Shown here in pieces: positions 55,280 through 64,000 of a stretch of DNA of 64,000 bases. The notes below the pieces were generated by a model. The model had not been told where the DNA came from, ran no database searches, and saw only the letters and a program-made list of their open reading frames with translations. The stretch comes from Botryotinia globosa (lineage: Eukaryota; Ascomycota; Leotiomycetes; Helotiales; Sclerotiniaceae): positions 3,534,001 through 3,598,000 of the forward strand of contig RCSZ01000001.1 of NCBI GenBank assembly GCA_014898425.1. Reading direction: 5' to 3'. Positions within the stretch are counted from its first letter, which is position 1. Every line of letters begins with the position of its first letter. The position numbers were made by a program, and so were the translations under genes.

Positions 55280-56346
55280 TTTATATTAATTAATTATTTT
55301 TATAATTCTTTAATTAATTGAAGATATAATTTGAAAATTGATTATATAAACAATAATTATAATCAATTTCTTAAAAAATAAGTGAAATATTTTTAATAAT
55401 TTTTTTGAATAAAGTTATAAGTATTTAAAGTTGGAAATTTTCAAAAGTTTTAACATGTAATGCTTTTCCTATATAAAAATCGATTTTTTTGAAAATTTTG
55501 AGAACTTTAATTTTAAATATCTATAATCCTATTAGAAAAATTATTTAAAATAATTCGTTTTTTTAAATAATTTTATTGATTATTTATTATAAAAATAAAT
55601 TTTATAAAATTCAATTCGAAAATTGATTGAAATAATATATAATTTAAAAGTTGAAGAAATAAGGCTTTTGGTGTGTTTTCGCTTAGTGTGTGATAAGCCG
55701 GGGTCTAAACTCTTACATTGTTCATAAGAAGATATTGTGCGACCAGTCAGAGTTCTTCAATGCCGGGTTCAAAAATGGTTTTAGAGAGGCAACTGATGGC
55801 GAGATGCATCTTCCTGAAGATGATCCTGCTACCTTTGCTGATCTTATCGAATATCTATATCGTGGTACCCTTCCATATACCGAAAAAACCACCACTCGTC
55901 CCATGCAAGAACTTTATTGTCTAGCAGAAAGGATTTGTATGCCATTATTGATGGACAAGATAATGGATGCAATCATGGAAGCCCATGCGGAGAGAAACAA
56001 TGTGGGTTTTGATGCAAGTCGGACTCAAAGCATATACGAGATCACTCATAGTACGAGTAAACTTCGACTTTACGCCTCTGCTTCAATCGCTTTCAACATT
56101 CACTTCGATTCCAAAGACACAGTGGATTTTGGAATGTATCTTCCACTCTCTAAAACTTGCCCGGAGATCTTCACAGACGTCTTTAGAATAATCGATGTGC
56201 ATAGAAAATCTGTGATGAATTTTGGTCGTCCTCTAAATGGTGTTAAGGATGCTTTTGGGCCTTGTGGTTTTCATGTTCACAGTTCGGACGGAGTCTACTA
56301 CAAGACAGTCAAGAGCTCCACGAAACTGGATTTCGGTAAATGGTAG

Positions 56347-57357
56347 ATCAGGAAAATATGAAATGAGACGGTGAAATCAAGCAGGCCAAGAAGGTATTTG
56401 GCATGAGTAGCAGCCAGTCTTGATCTCTACCAATCTATACTCACTGCCTGCCAAAGACTTGAAATTCAAAATACATTTTGAATGTTCATAATTCTCACTT
56501 GACAGACGATATTGGGTGGCTGGATCATTGATTGCTTTGGCCAGGGCTACAGGATTTGAATAATCAATTATTGTGTCTACCGGAGAATCATCCAAAGATG
56601 CCCTTTTAAGGCGTGCAATTAGATACACTTTTAAATATCTACGATTCATTCTAGTAGACTTGCAATTGATCGATCACAATTGAAGATACTACAAAATTGT
56701 TATGACATAGCTAACTAAGTCCGCATTTTCAAACGCTGATGTGTTCTTCCTGTCGGGAAAGAGATAGGGGGGGTATATTGCACCTATCGCTTTGAATTTT
56801 GGCTGAATACCTTTTTTTTCCAACCCCCGTTATTTCTCTTGTTCGTTGTCCTGGTCATATAAAGCAGGGAGCAGGACTCTCAAGATCTCCCTTAGTATCA
56901 AAGTCGACATTATCTGATATCAATACAGCATGGAAATCATAAAAATTAAGGGTTATATTATGACTTCTTAAAAATTCGTAAGACTCTTAAATCGTAAGAA
57001 CAAATATTCTGCAAGGGCCCGACGCGATAATGGCCTCACTGATCTTGAAACGTCGATTGAGACTAGGTAGAAGATTTGATTATCCTGGCTATAATATCAT
57101 AATACCACTATTTTCTCCCATCTTCTAAGTAAGAATTAATTTTTCTTGAGCTCGGATATATTGGTGCCGTCAAAGAAGGAGAAGGTTGTCTTTCCTTTGT
57201 TCTTCCGCGCTCGACGACCATTCTTTCTTGACAAACAAACGTGATAAAAGATATTGACAAAGAACCAAAGTCTTTTTCAAAATCATCAGCATCGAAATCC
57301 TGACAATCAGACACATCTTAAGAATTTTACCAGTTCATCGAAGACACTAGCAACGCA
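56347..57357. other. intergenic; one orphan small frame
   Basis: A minus-strand open frame, 56377-56649 (90 residues, MNRRYLKVYLIARLKRASLD), has balanced composition and a real ATG, but no family and no other support, so it is not called as a gene. The rest is the promoter of the kinase-like gene. Confidence 0.4.
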
Positions 57358-58837
57358 ATGTCTCAAGCAGCTCCGATACTAAGCATCGAAAAACACTTTC
57401 GTTATGGCATGAATGCCAAAGAAACGTTATTCAATGAATACTTCAAAGTATGGCAGACCAGAGAGCCGCAATGGAAAAATCGTCTTGGGGATGGGTGGAA
57501 AATATCAAAGACTTTGGGTGCGGGCGCCGGGGGTGGAGCATCACTGGTGAGTAATATCTGTTCACGCTAGGATCAGATCCTAGAATTAGAGATGAATTGC
57601 AGACAAAGTACTTGGCTGATGATTTCATTTGATAGTGGGAGTGGCGTGGTGATCCAAAGGCAAAAAATGCACCGAAGTTAAAGCAAGTGGTTGTCAAACT
57701 TGTGTACGATGGCTATGAGAATTACCCAGACTCCTATACTGGTCTGCGAGGTGAAGCGGCTTTCTTAGACCTGTTGAGAAAGGTTCCGACGAAGCATATT
57801 GTTCATATGTACGGTCCCCCCAAAATGGATGACAGAGGACATGTAATGTATTTCCTCGAAATGTGCCCCGGGGGAGCTTTATCATCCTTACTGAACAAAC
57901 ACATTGATCAAGGGCTGAAGTTTCCTGTCTCCGAGACTGATATGTGGTCGGTTTTTCATTGTTTGGCTCAAGCTGTCACAGTCTTAGATCGTGGAACGGA
58001 AGATCTCAGCAAGAAATTGTGGGATAAAGATGAGATTGGTCATTATGATATGATTACAAGCAATGGTAAATACTGCACTCCTCTTAGAGACATTGAACGC
58101 TGATTACAATCGCTTTCAAGTACTTATTGGATATTGCGATAAAGTACATAGGCGCTGCCCTGCCATAAAGGTATGTACAAGCATATTGTAACTTACAATA
58201 AAATAAAGCTGGATGCACTAACTAAAGTGGTTATTGAAAGATTGGAGATTTCGGAGATGCAATGGAAGTCAGAAGATTAGAGCTTCAAACCGATGACACT
58301 GCTAAGATAGATAGACAAGAGAGGGGTGCCATAGCATGTCGACCTCCTGTAAGAGTTCTTAATATCGAGTTTTTGAAAGCAAAATGAATAGAACTAAAAC
58401 ACTTCAAATAGGAACAAAGAAATTTTGATCTTGATCATCCACGCCACGGAACTTGCTCTAATGTTTACATGGTTGGACTCATCATGCTAGGCCTATTGGA
58501 CAGCCAAGTATCTGTTTTTATGCCCTCCCAAGGTTACATGGTGAATTATAATGAGAGGCTTAGAAAGGGTTTAAACATGGCATATTATCTTGATGATGAA
58601 AAGGATATCAAAAATGCGTATTCGCAGATGCTCAGAGCATTGATTATGGAATGTTGTATGAAAGAACCGCTGTTACGACCTAGAGCAGTTGAGCTGCAAG
58701 AAAGAACCGGAATGATGTTTCAGCTGGTCCAAAATGAGTTGATAGCTGATACTGTTGGAAATCATGCTTCTCCTGGTTTGGCGACCGAGAACGTTTTACT
58801 GGAGGACTTGGAACCACCTAAAGAATGGCTGGTATAA
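57358..58837 (+). CDS. protein kinase-like protein lacking the catalytic-loop Lys
   Basis: Five exons are inferred: 57358-57546, 57636-58065, 58121-58170, 58241-58348 and 58412-58837. They join into 400 residues without a stop, including a 50-nt exon coding LIGYCDKVHRRCPAIK. The kinase landmarks are: a Gly-rich loop GAGAGGGAS near residue 55; the VAIK-type lysine as VVVK (Lys84); the hinge-side MYFLEMCPGGALSSLL; a catalytic loop HYDMITSN (His199-Asn206); the Mg-binding IGDFGDAME (Asp226); the APE-type RPPEQ; and GTCSNVYMVGLIMLGLL of subdomain IX. The HRD Asp and the Asn are kept, but the Lys two residues after the Asp in HRDxK is Ile here. Either a weak kinase or a pseudokinase. The group is fungal-specific in style; the substrate is unknown. 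It lies beside the BTB cluster. Confidence 0.8.
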
Positions 58838-60602
58838 GCATTTTTAGTAGCTGGAACTGTGGGCCTTCTCTTCCTCGTGTTTTATTGCTTCTGTAATTTG
58901 GAATTTCCTGCATTTCTGACTTTTAAAACATCATAACGAATGCGAACAACTTGCCTGTATTTGAATTTACCATATTTACACATATGGTTTCATTAGTGCA
59001 AGTAACTCGTGATTTGAATGTATAGTATAGCTTCCCACAGTATAGATATGACCTTCAAGTCGTCAATAAAAAGCTCCTCATCATTTTTGACAGCTCAAAA
59101 TATACCCATGACCTATTCCACATATGGAAGCCGACATTACTCAGCATAATTGAAATGAACTCTGTGAGTTTAACTGATCTTCTTGCACTTCTATAATTAC
59201 TGTGATTATTATTCTGGCAAAGTCATGCATCTAAATTCTGTAATCTCGTGGTCGACAGGATGTCGATAGACTTTGACATCTGAGCCTGCGAGTTATTTGA
59301 TGCATGTGGCTCTGATACGATTGACACCAGGACTTTATAGTGCATAGTATACAATCCGACTAAATATTGTTGACAAACCACTTAATTATCTCCTTGAGTC
59401 GCGTACTTTGACTGGGCCGAGAAATTCAAGACCAGAAGTCACGGCTCATTGTAGAATTCATCGAAAGGATGCAAATTTTTTATTCAAGTGTGTATCTTGC
59501 CGTAGCGAGATGCAAGACTAATGGTCGATGGCTAAGTACTGTCTGCAAATCATAGCGAAAAGATATCGCAATGAGAGATGTAACTGTAGAGAATAGCAAA
59601 CTTTTTTATAACATTATATAAAATCGTTGATCTGAATGCAAATAAAATAAACAAACGATGCATACCTTAGTTGTTGATCTCAGTCGCCTGATGTAGTGAG
59701 TTCAATCTCGCTTACATTCTATCCTTACTTTGACATTCCGTCATGCATTACCGAGCACCTTTACAGACATGTAGAACTGACGGGATGAAATTTGTTTGGA
59801 AATGTTAGCATTAAAAAAGCCATAAAAATGTATGAGAAGACGAAGAAAGAGCTTGAAAATGAAATGTGAAGCATTTCTGCTCAAGAATGTTAATTAGATA
59901 ATAGCCCCAAAAGATATACAAGCCGTTAACGAACTTCAAGAACATGACGGCAGATTAGATGATACTGGTCGAGTATGAAACAAAACACCTTGATGCTACA
60001 TACTCACAATAAATACCTACACAGCCAACATAATTCTGCGAAACTGAGCAAAACACATCCGCGACTTCAAAGACCATCCCAAACTCCAATATCCATCGTG
60101 CCCAAAGCTAGACATGAAGACGAAAGTATTCATCAAAAAACCCAACCAAAACATTATAATCCTATCACCTTCGGCTACGTTAATCTTCCTCGGGTAGGTA
60201 GCCAACACAACCTCGTTTCATCTCGAAGATTCACTTCAACTTCTCTTCTCTTCACTTCTAGATCGACTTCTATTCCGCACTTCATTTTCTCTATTTCCGC
60301 ACACGATCACTTGTAATAAAAAATAAATGTGGTAACAAAAAAAACGCACGCTAGGGTCGTCACAAGCCGCCGTATCCATCATATCGCAAACAATTGAGCC
60401 TGCCATCCCCGTCTCCAAAAGGCTCTGAACAAGAGCCTCTTGTAGCGCTCTTGTGAATAATCCAGAAAACCTCAATTACAACAACTACTTCTAGATGTCA
60501 AAACACACATCTTCTTTTCAACCAAGACTTGATCTCTATCATCATCAATTGAAAAGATTGCAGTATCTGAATCAAATTATTCAACTTTATTCTACAAACA
60601 AG
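58838..60602. other. intergenic, no supported gene
   Basis: 1.76 kb, moderately AT-rich. The open frame 59975-60316 is unrecognised and may overlap the 5' UTR of the next gene. Confidence 0.45.
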
Positions 60603-62153
60603 ATGCCTCCAAAGGTCGCAAAAAAGCGATCCGTCAGTACTTCTGCAGAGTCACGTCAGCCTAAACGCGTTCGTGCCAATCTCGCGTCTCCTACATCCAC
60701 TACCTCGATTCCAGCAGAAAACGTGTCGAGAAAGACTGGAACCAATAACACCAACACGGAAACTACCAAGCCAAAACCGAAGTTGAAGATTATACTTACG
60801 CTCAAGCAAGATGCAGAAGCAGCTAAAGTAGCTTCAAAAACAACCCAGAAACAACCAATTGATCCTGCGGAAAAAGCAAGTCTGAAGAAATGTGTGCGAA
60901 CCAGTGTTCTATCTCCAAAGTCTACCACAACTGGCTCTGTAGATGATGCGCCAATCAAGAAGAGGAAGAAAACAAAGGTCAAGGAGATCCCAGTAGTATC
61001 GAAAAAGCCTCTCAACCTGCCTGGAAACAGTCCTTCTGAGGACGCAAAGAACAGAAGTTTACCTGTTATTATTGAGTCTGACAAGTCCAAAATCTCTGTC
61101 TGCGTGGACGATACACCGAGCAAGACCAAGCTAGAGACCAAGAGCAAGACAAATGTAGTACCTACCGTGAGGAAAACCGTTACTATAATGCCTAAATTGT
61201 CTAAATTGGTAGCACAACCAGCGCGATTGGAACCAACACCATCAGCACAGGATGCGCCCAGCAAATCTAGGTTCGCAGAAAAAGAAGTCACTGCAATCCG
61301 GAAACGATCAAACGATATAGATAAGGCAATGATCAAGACCAAGACCAAGGCGAACGCAACCGCAACCGCAACCACAACCGCTGTTGCAGACACAACATCT
61401 CGCACAAACCAATTTATGTCAACCAACACACCGCATCCAAAGCCAAGATCACGAAAGTCTCTCAGAGAGCTCGAAGATGCAGGAAACAGCACCGTTGATG
61501 GCCAAATACAACCAAACAATCAAGACGAAGAGCTCGACCCAGAAGCCATTACCCAGGATTTCGATCCCACGTACAACACACTACCAAAATTGCCACCTCG
61601 AGATCCTGCCAAGTCATTTGGTCCCAAAGAAAAGAGGGCCATTACCATTTGGATGCGAGTCAACAATGCAGCTGGAACACGAGGCAACCTTGCCGCTTTC
61701 CAAGAGCTCTTATACTCTCTAGGCTGCCTAGACCCAAGTTTCGACGAAGAGATCTTGGCGAATTTTTACCAGCGAACTGAGCGATACATTATAAGAATCA
61801 AGAAATCATTGAAGGAATGCGGCGCAGTCTTGTTCCTAGGAGATGACAAGCTAGAAATGGAACCGATCTTCGCGGATTGGACAGTGGTTTGGTTAGAAGA
61901 GGACTGGGATGGGGCTGTTGATACGAGAGTATACTATACTGACAACTATCTCGAGAAATACTCACCTGCTCTTGGAGGAGAGGAGGTTGTGGCGGTAGAG
62001 CGACCGGTCGACGAGCCATTCGAAGAGGAAGCGGAGAGCCTTTATGTGGAGGATCCTGATGAAGTCGTTGCCAAAATCACCACTACTAACACTAGTAAAT
62101 TCAAAGTCCCAGTGTGTGATTCTAACCCTTACGGAATGGCGGATTGGAAATAA
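60603..62153 (+). CDS. lysine-rich, probably nuclear protein of unknown function
   Basis: A single exon of 516 residues from ATG 60603 (MPPKVAKKRSVSTSAESRQPKR); the frame also has an ATG at 60495 that would add 36 residues, but the MPPK start followed by a basic cluster looks like the true one. Residues 1-330 are disordered in style, rich in Lys/Thr/Ser/Pro, with several basic clusters usable as nuclear signals (KKRKKTKVKE) and a short Thr-Ala repeat (KANATATATTTAVAD). From about residue 335 there is a folded-looking part: KRAITIWMRVNNAAGTRGN, LAAFQELLYSLGCLDPSF, YIIRIKKSLKECGAVLF, followed by an acidic tail ending NPYGMADWK. I do not recognise a domain. Confidence 0.72.
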   Translation: MPPKVAKKRSVSTSAESRQPKRVRANLASPTSTTSIPAENVSRKTGTNNTNTETTKPKPKLKIILTLKQDAEAAKVASKTTQKQPIDPAEKASLKKCVRTSVLSPKSTTTGSVDDAPIKKRKKTKVKEIPVVSKKPLNLPGNSPSEDAKNRSLPVIIESDKSKISVCVDDTPSKTKLETKSKTNVVPTVRKTVTIMPKLSKLVAQPARLEPTPSAQDAPSKSRFAEKEVTAIRKRSNDIDKAMIKTKTKANATATATTTAVADTTSRTNQFMSTNTPHPKPRSRKSLRELEDAGNSTVDGQIQPNNQDEELDPEAITQDFDPTYNTLPKLPPRDPAKSFGPKEKRAITIWMRVNNAAGTRGNLAAFQELLYSLGCLDPSFDEEILANFYQRTERYIIRIKKSLKECGAVLFLGDDKLEMEPIFADWTVVWLEEDWDGAVDTRVYYTDNYLEKYSPALGGEEVVAVERPVDEPFEEEAESLYVEDPDEVVAKITTTNTSKFKVPVCDSNPYGMADWK

Positions 62154-62769
62154 AGTAGTGGAGACTCAAGCAATGTGGATGAGGGAGGGCTTTCCGAATT
62201 GTTTTGGCATTTGTTTTGCAGAAGTTGATATGATTGTGAGAGATATGGGACAACTGTATAGACTAAATTCCATTTGAGAGTAATAATTTCCTACCAATAC
62301 ATGATTTGCGCTTTATGTGAGCTTTATTGAATCCGCCGTGGTGCTCGATGTTTCAAGATATAGCCGGTGAAGCATCGAAGATGCCGCCTTATTACTTGAG
62401 GACTTCAAAAAAGGGGTCATTTGAATCCACAAATCGAGAACATGAATATGCCATGCCGCATCCTGACATATATCATTCTGTGATGCTACTGATGTACCAT
62501 TGTATATTGCAGTGCTAATTTGGTGAAATATGCATGCGAAATGTCGTATTATTGATTCGAGCAAGTGTAAGAAGCAATTCAGGCTTCGGCATGGTTATCC
62601 TCTTCCTTTGAAGCTTGCAAACTCAGCACATTTTATTCCATACACTGTGACACTGGTTATCGGAGAGAAAAATTATTACATGCTTACAAGATTCAGCCAA
62701 ACTCCAACCCCAGATCACGTCTCAAGTCGTCCGGTCGTATCGTACAATTCGTCAATGCCTAGGCCACCT
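62154..62769. other. intergenic between convergent genes
   Basis: 3' flanks of the lysine-rich gene and of atp11. Short open frames on both strands; none supported. Confidence 0.5.
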
Positions 62770-63754
62770 CTATACAATTTTCTCGGCTTCTTCGACCAGA
62801 TCCTCGACCTTGAAAGCCGGATCACCTCGTCCAAACATCTCTAATAGTCGGCGTCTATCACTCTTTTCCCCAACAGGACCATAAAACTTCTGCAAACACA
62901 TAATCAACCACTTCGCTTCATCCACGCTCACACCTCTTCCTTCAACAACCTGACCCTGTAACAACACCAAGCCTTTCTCTTTCTCCAACTCTAAATGATG
63001 TGTGATTGTAGTATGCGGTTGACTGTATTCTCCTCTCAATTTGTATTCCGCAAGATGTGTGAACAGGACAGTGACGGTATTCTCAGCCGGGAAAGTCCAT
63101 TGTAAGAAATGGATTTCGGCACCTTGTCCCTCCTTTGGAAGTGGGAGAATGAAGTGAGGGAATTTCTTTGCGGTCTTCTCAATCGTTTTATATGTATCTA
63201 GGGGTATGACTGCGCACAATGATCTGGCATCGCTGGCATGTCGGTATCGCCAGAGTGCTTCAATCTTTTCTGGTTGAAATGCGCGGACTTTCTCGAGATC
63301 GAGGAATGAGGATAAAGTCTTCAATCCAGGAGTTGAAGAGGGCGCATTTTCGGCTGGAGTTTGAGGCGGTGGTGGAGGTGCAGGGAAAGGTGACGAAGTG
63401 GTCGGAGATGGTGGTGGGGTGGGAGGGGCATTCGTAGGAGTAGGAATAGCGACAGTGGCTTTCTTTTTCAGCTCTTCGATTTTGGATTTGTAGGCTTCTT
63501 TCAGTTCATTGGCGTCTCGCAGACCTTCCCTATAAATATCATAAGCAACAGGCATAGCATCTACTGATTTTCACCTCTTACTCTTTTGCTTTCTGTTCAA
63601 GCTTCTCCTTGTACTTTTCCAGCACTCTGTCTGATTGCTGAGTGGCCAAGAACCGGACATCATGAACTTGTGCCCATCTTTTTTGCGAAGCTCGCAGATA
63701 AGGAGGCGCACCCGAGATGATGCGACGGATCACTGGAGAACGAATAATTGCCAT
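62770..63754 (-). CDS. atp11: mitochondrial F1-ATPase assembly chaperone Atp11
   Basis: Atp11 binds the F1 beta subunit in the mitochondrial matrix and is needed to assemble the alpha3beta3 hexamer. Exons 63582-63754 and 62770-63529 (intron 52 bp) give 310 residues, close to the family size. The N-terminus MAIIRSPVIRRIISGAPPYL is Arg-rich and lacks acids, as expected for matrix import. A coiled, Lys/Glu-rich part follows (YKEKLEQKAKEEGLRDANEL), then a Pro/Thr-rich linker (near 63350-63450), and the Atp11 domain: LKTLSSFLDLEKVRAFQPEK, IEALWRYRHASDARSLCAVI, FILPLPKEGQGAEIHFLQWT, VLFTHLAEYKLRGEYSQPHT and a final CLQKFYG ... RLLEMFGRGDPAF. Start chosen at the first ATG of the frame. No lesions. 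Confidence 0.92.
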
Positions 63755-64000
63755 TTTTGTGTCGAGTAACAATTTATATATTGATCAATTTCACAAGTTA
63801 TACTTGTACGCCTCACAAAATATTAATTGTGGTTAGTAGAGATAAATTATGACGCGGCCGCACCGCCGAGATTCCGATTTACCGCCCGACCTCGAGCCGA
63901 CCCCGGATTTCGGGATGTCTCATATTATTAAATCCCGATGTGACAAACAAAGATATTTGAATCATGCAATATCATATCTCCGACAGAGGAAAAGTCTAAA
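63755..64000. promoter_or_regulatory. atp11 upstream region
   Basis: The last 246 bp of the window are upstream of atp11. A GC-rich block (63852-63910, GCGGCCGCACCGCCGAGATT) stands out from AT-rich surroundings; its role is unknown. Confidence 0.4.

Larger units (their letters stand above)
54647..55713. mobile_element. TA-flanked TIR element, 1,067 bp, inserted in a BTB exon
   Basis: Left end AGAGTTTAGGTCTCGGCTTA, then TTACACAC; right end, reverse-complemented, AGAGTTTAGACCCCGGCTTA, then TCACACAC. These are terminal inverted repeats of about 28 bp differing only by transitions. TA flanks both sides (54645-54646, 55714-55715), and the two TA copies collapse to the TA of a tyrosine codon when the element is removed. 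The interior is AT-rich and non-coding and contains a nested LTR element of 559 bp (plus TTTAT duplication), so the original insert was about 503 bp. Probably a Tc1/mariner-type MITE. Confidence 0.85.
54237..56346 (+). pseudogene. BTB/POZ gene 6, split by mobile elements
   Basis: Exon 1 is 54237-54274 (MSILSKPPLMTP). The acceptor is at 54595 with an ACTAACC branch site. Exon 2 starts 54596 as VFNETVILYIGSKRKK and stops at the TA of 54645-54646, where a 1,067-bp element is inserted. After it (55714 on) the same exon resumes as YIVHKKILCDQSEFFNAGF. Without the element and one TA copy, exons 54237-54274, 54596-54646 and 55716-56346 make a 239-residue open frame. It has LIEYLYRGTLPY, the shared middle motif TSKLRLYASASIAF and C-terminal CGFHVHSSDG. 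Intron 1 is 321 bp because it holds a solo LTR; without that it would be 81 bp. As it stands the coding frame is interrupted, so the gene is presumed dead unless the element is spliced out. Confidence 0.82.

Noticed and set aside
55690..56346. Calling the BTB frame from 55690 as a complete gene with its own start
   Set aside because: The frame there opens with GTG inside the element's inverted repeat; no ATG is available and the BTB N-terminus is found upstream of the insertion instead.
58066..58240. Kinase-like gene being a pseudogene because of a stop after HYDMITSN
   Set aside because: A 50-nt exon (58121-58170) flanked by proper splice sites restores the frame and supplies the missing subdomain VI-VII residues.
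60656..61519. 287-codon minus-strand open frame opposite the lysine-rich gene
   Set aside because: It mirrors the Lys/Thr-rich plus-strand frame (giving Val/Leu/Phe-rich text) and lacks recognisable motifs; the plus-strand frame is longer and has a better start.
1..64000. tRNA, rRNA or CRISPR features
   Set aside because: I scanned for T-loop-like GGTTCGAAtCC patterns and regularly spaced repeats and saw no convincing candidate; a tRNAscan-type run would be decisive.

Overview
The window is nuclear DNA of a filamentous ascomycete (Pezizomycotina). Short introns of about 45-80 bp with GTAAGT-like donors and CTAAC/TACTAAC branch sites interrupt most genes. The housekeeping set (Spt5, pyruvate kinase, DUF1748, Atp11, Dug1, PPAT) is typical of that group, and transition-only decay in repeats looks like RIP. 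A leotiomycete (Helotiales/Sclerotiniaceae-like) origin is my guess and is not proven by the sequence. Gene models below were built by hand from splice signals and reading-frame continuity.

1-26 kb is mostly conserved core: Spt5 (-), a WDR68/DCAF7-type WD40 protein (-) divergent from phosphopantetheine adenylyltransferase (+), a protein with two F-box-like motifs (+), an Atg28-like coiled-coil protein (-), pyruvate kinase (-), a 74-residue DUF1748 protein with a 3-nt first coding exon (+), an alpha/beta hydrolase (+) and a phosphatidylserine-decarboxylase-like protein (-).

26-41 kb is a decaying segment. One intact gene, the dipeptidase dug1, sits among dead ones: a Pyridox_ox_2-type flavin-fold pseudogene, an unidentified degenerate ORF, a phenylalanine ammonia-lyase-type pseudogene and a Zn2Cys6 transcription-factor pseudogene. 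A proline-rich protein with an MCLFG start lies at 41-42 kb.

43.6-56.4 kb holds six divergent BTB/POZ genes. They share a middle S-x-L-R motif and a C-terminal C-x-[FY]-H-x-H motif. One is dead by two stop codons. The cluster is hit by AT-rich mobile elements whose ends and target-site duplications (TSDs) can be read exactly: a 695-bp Tourist/Harbinger-like MITE (TSD TTA) that swells a 57-bp intron; an 812-bp fold-back Fot1/mariner-type element (TSD TA); a 235-bp solo LTR (TSD CTTTG) in another intron; and a 1,067-bp TA-flanked element that splits a BTB exon and itself contains a 559-bp TRIM-like LTR element (TSD TTTAT). Removing the insertions in silico restores normal introns and an open frame.

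57-64 kb carries a protein kinase-like gene lacking the catalytic-loop lysine, an unidentified lysine-rich protein, and the mitochondrial F1-ATPase assembly factor Atp11. I saw no tRNA, rRNA or CRISPR.
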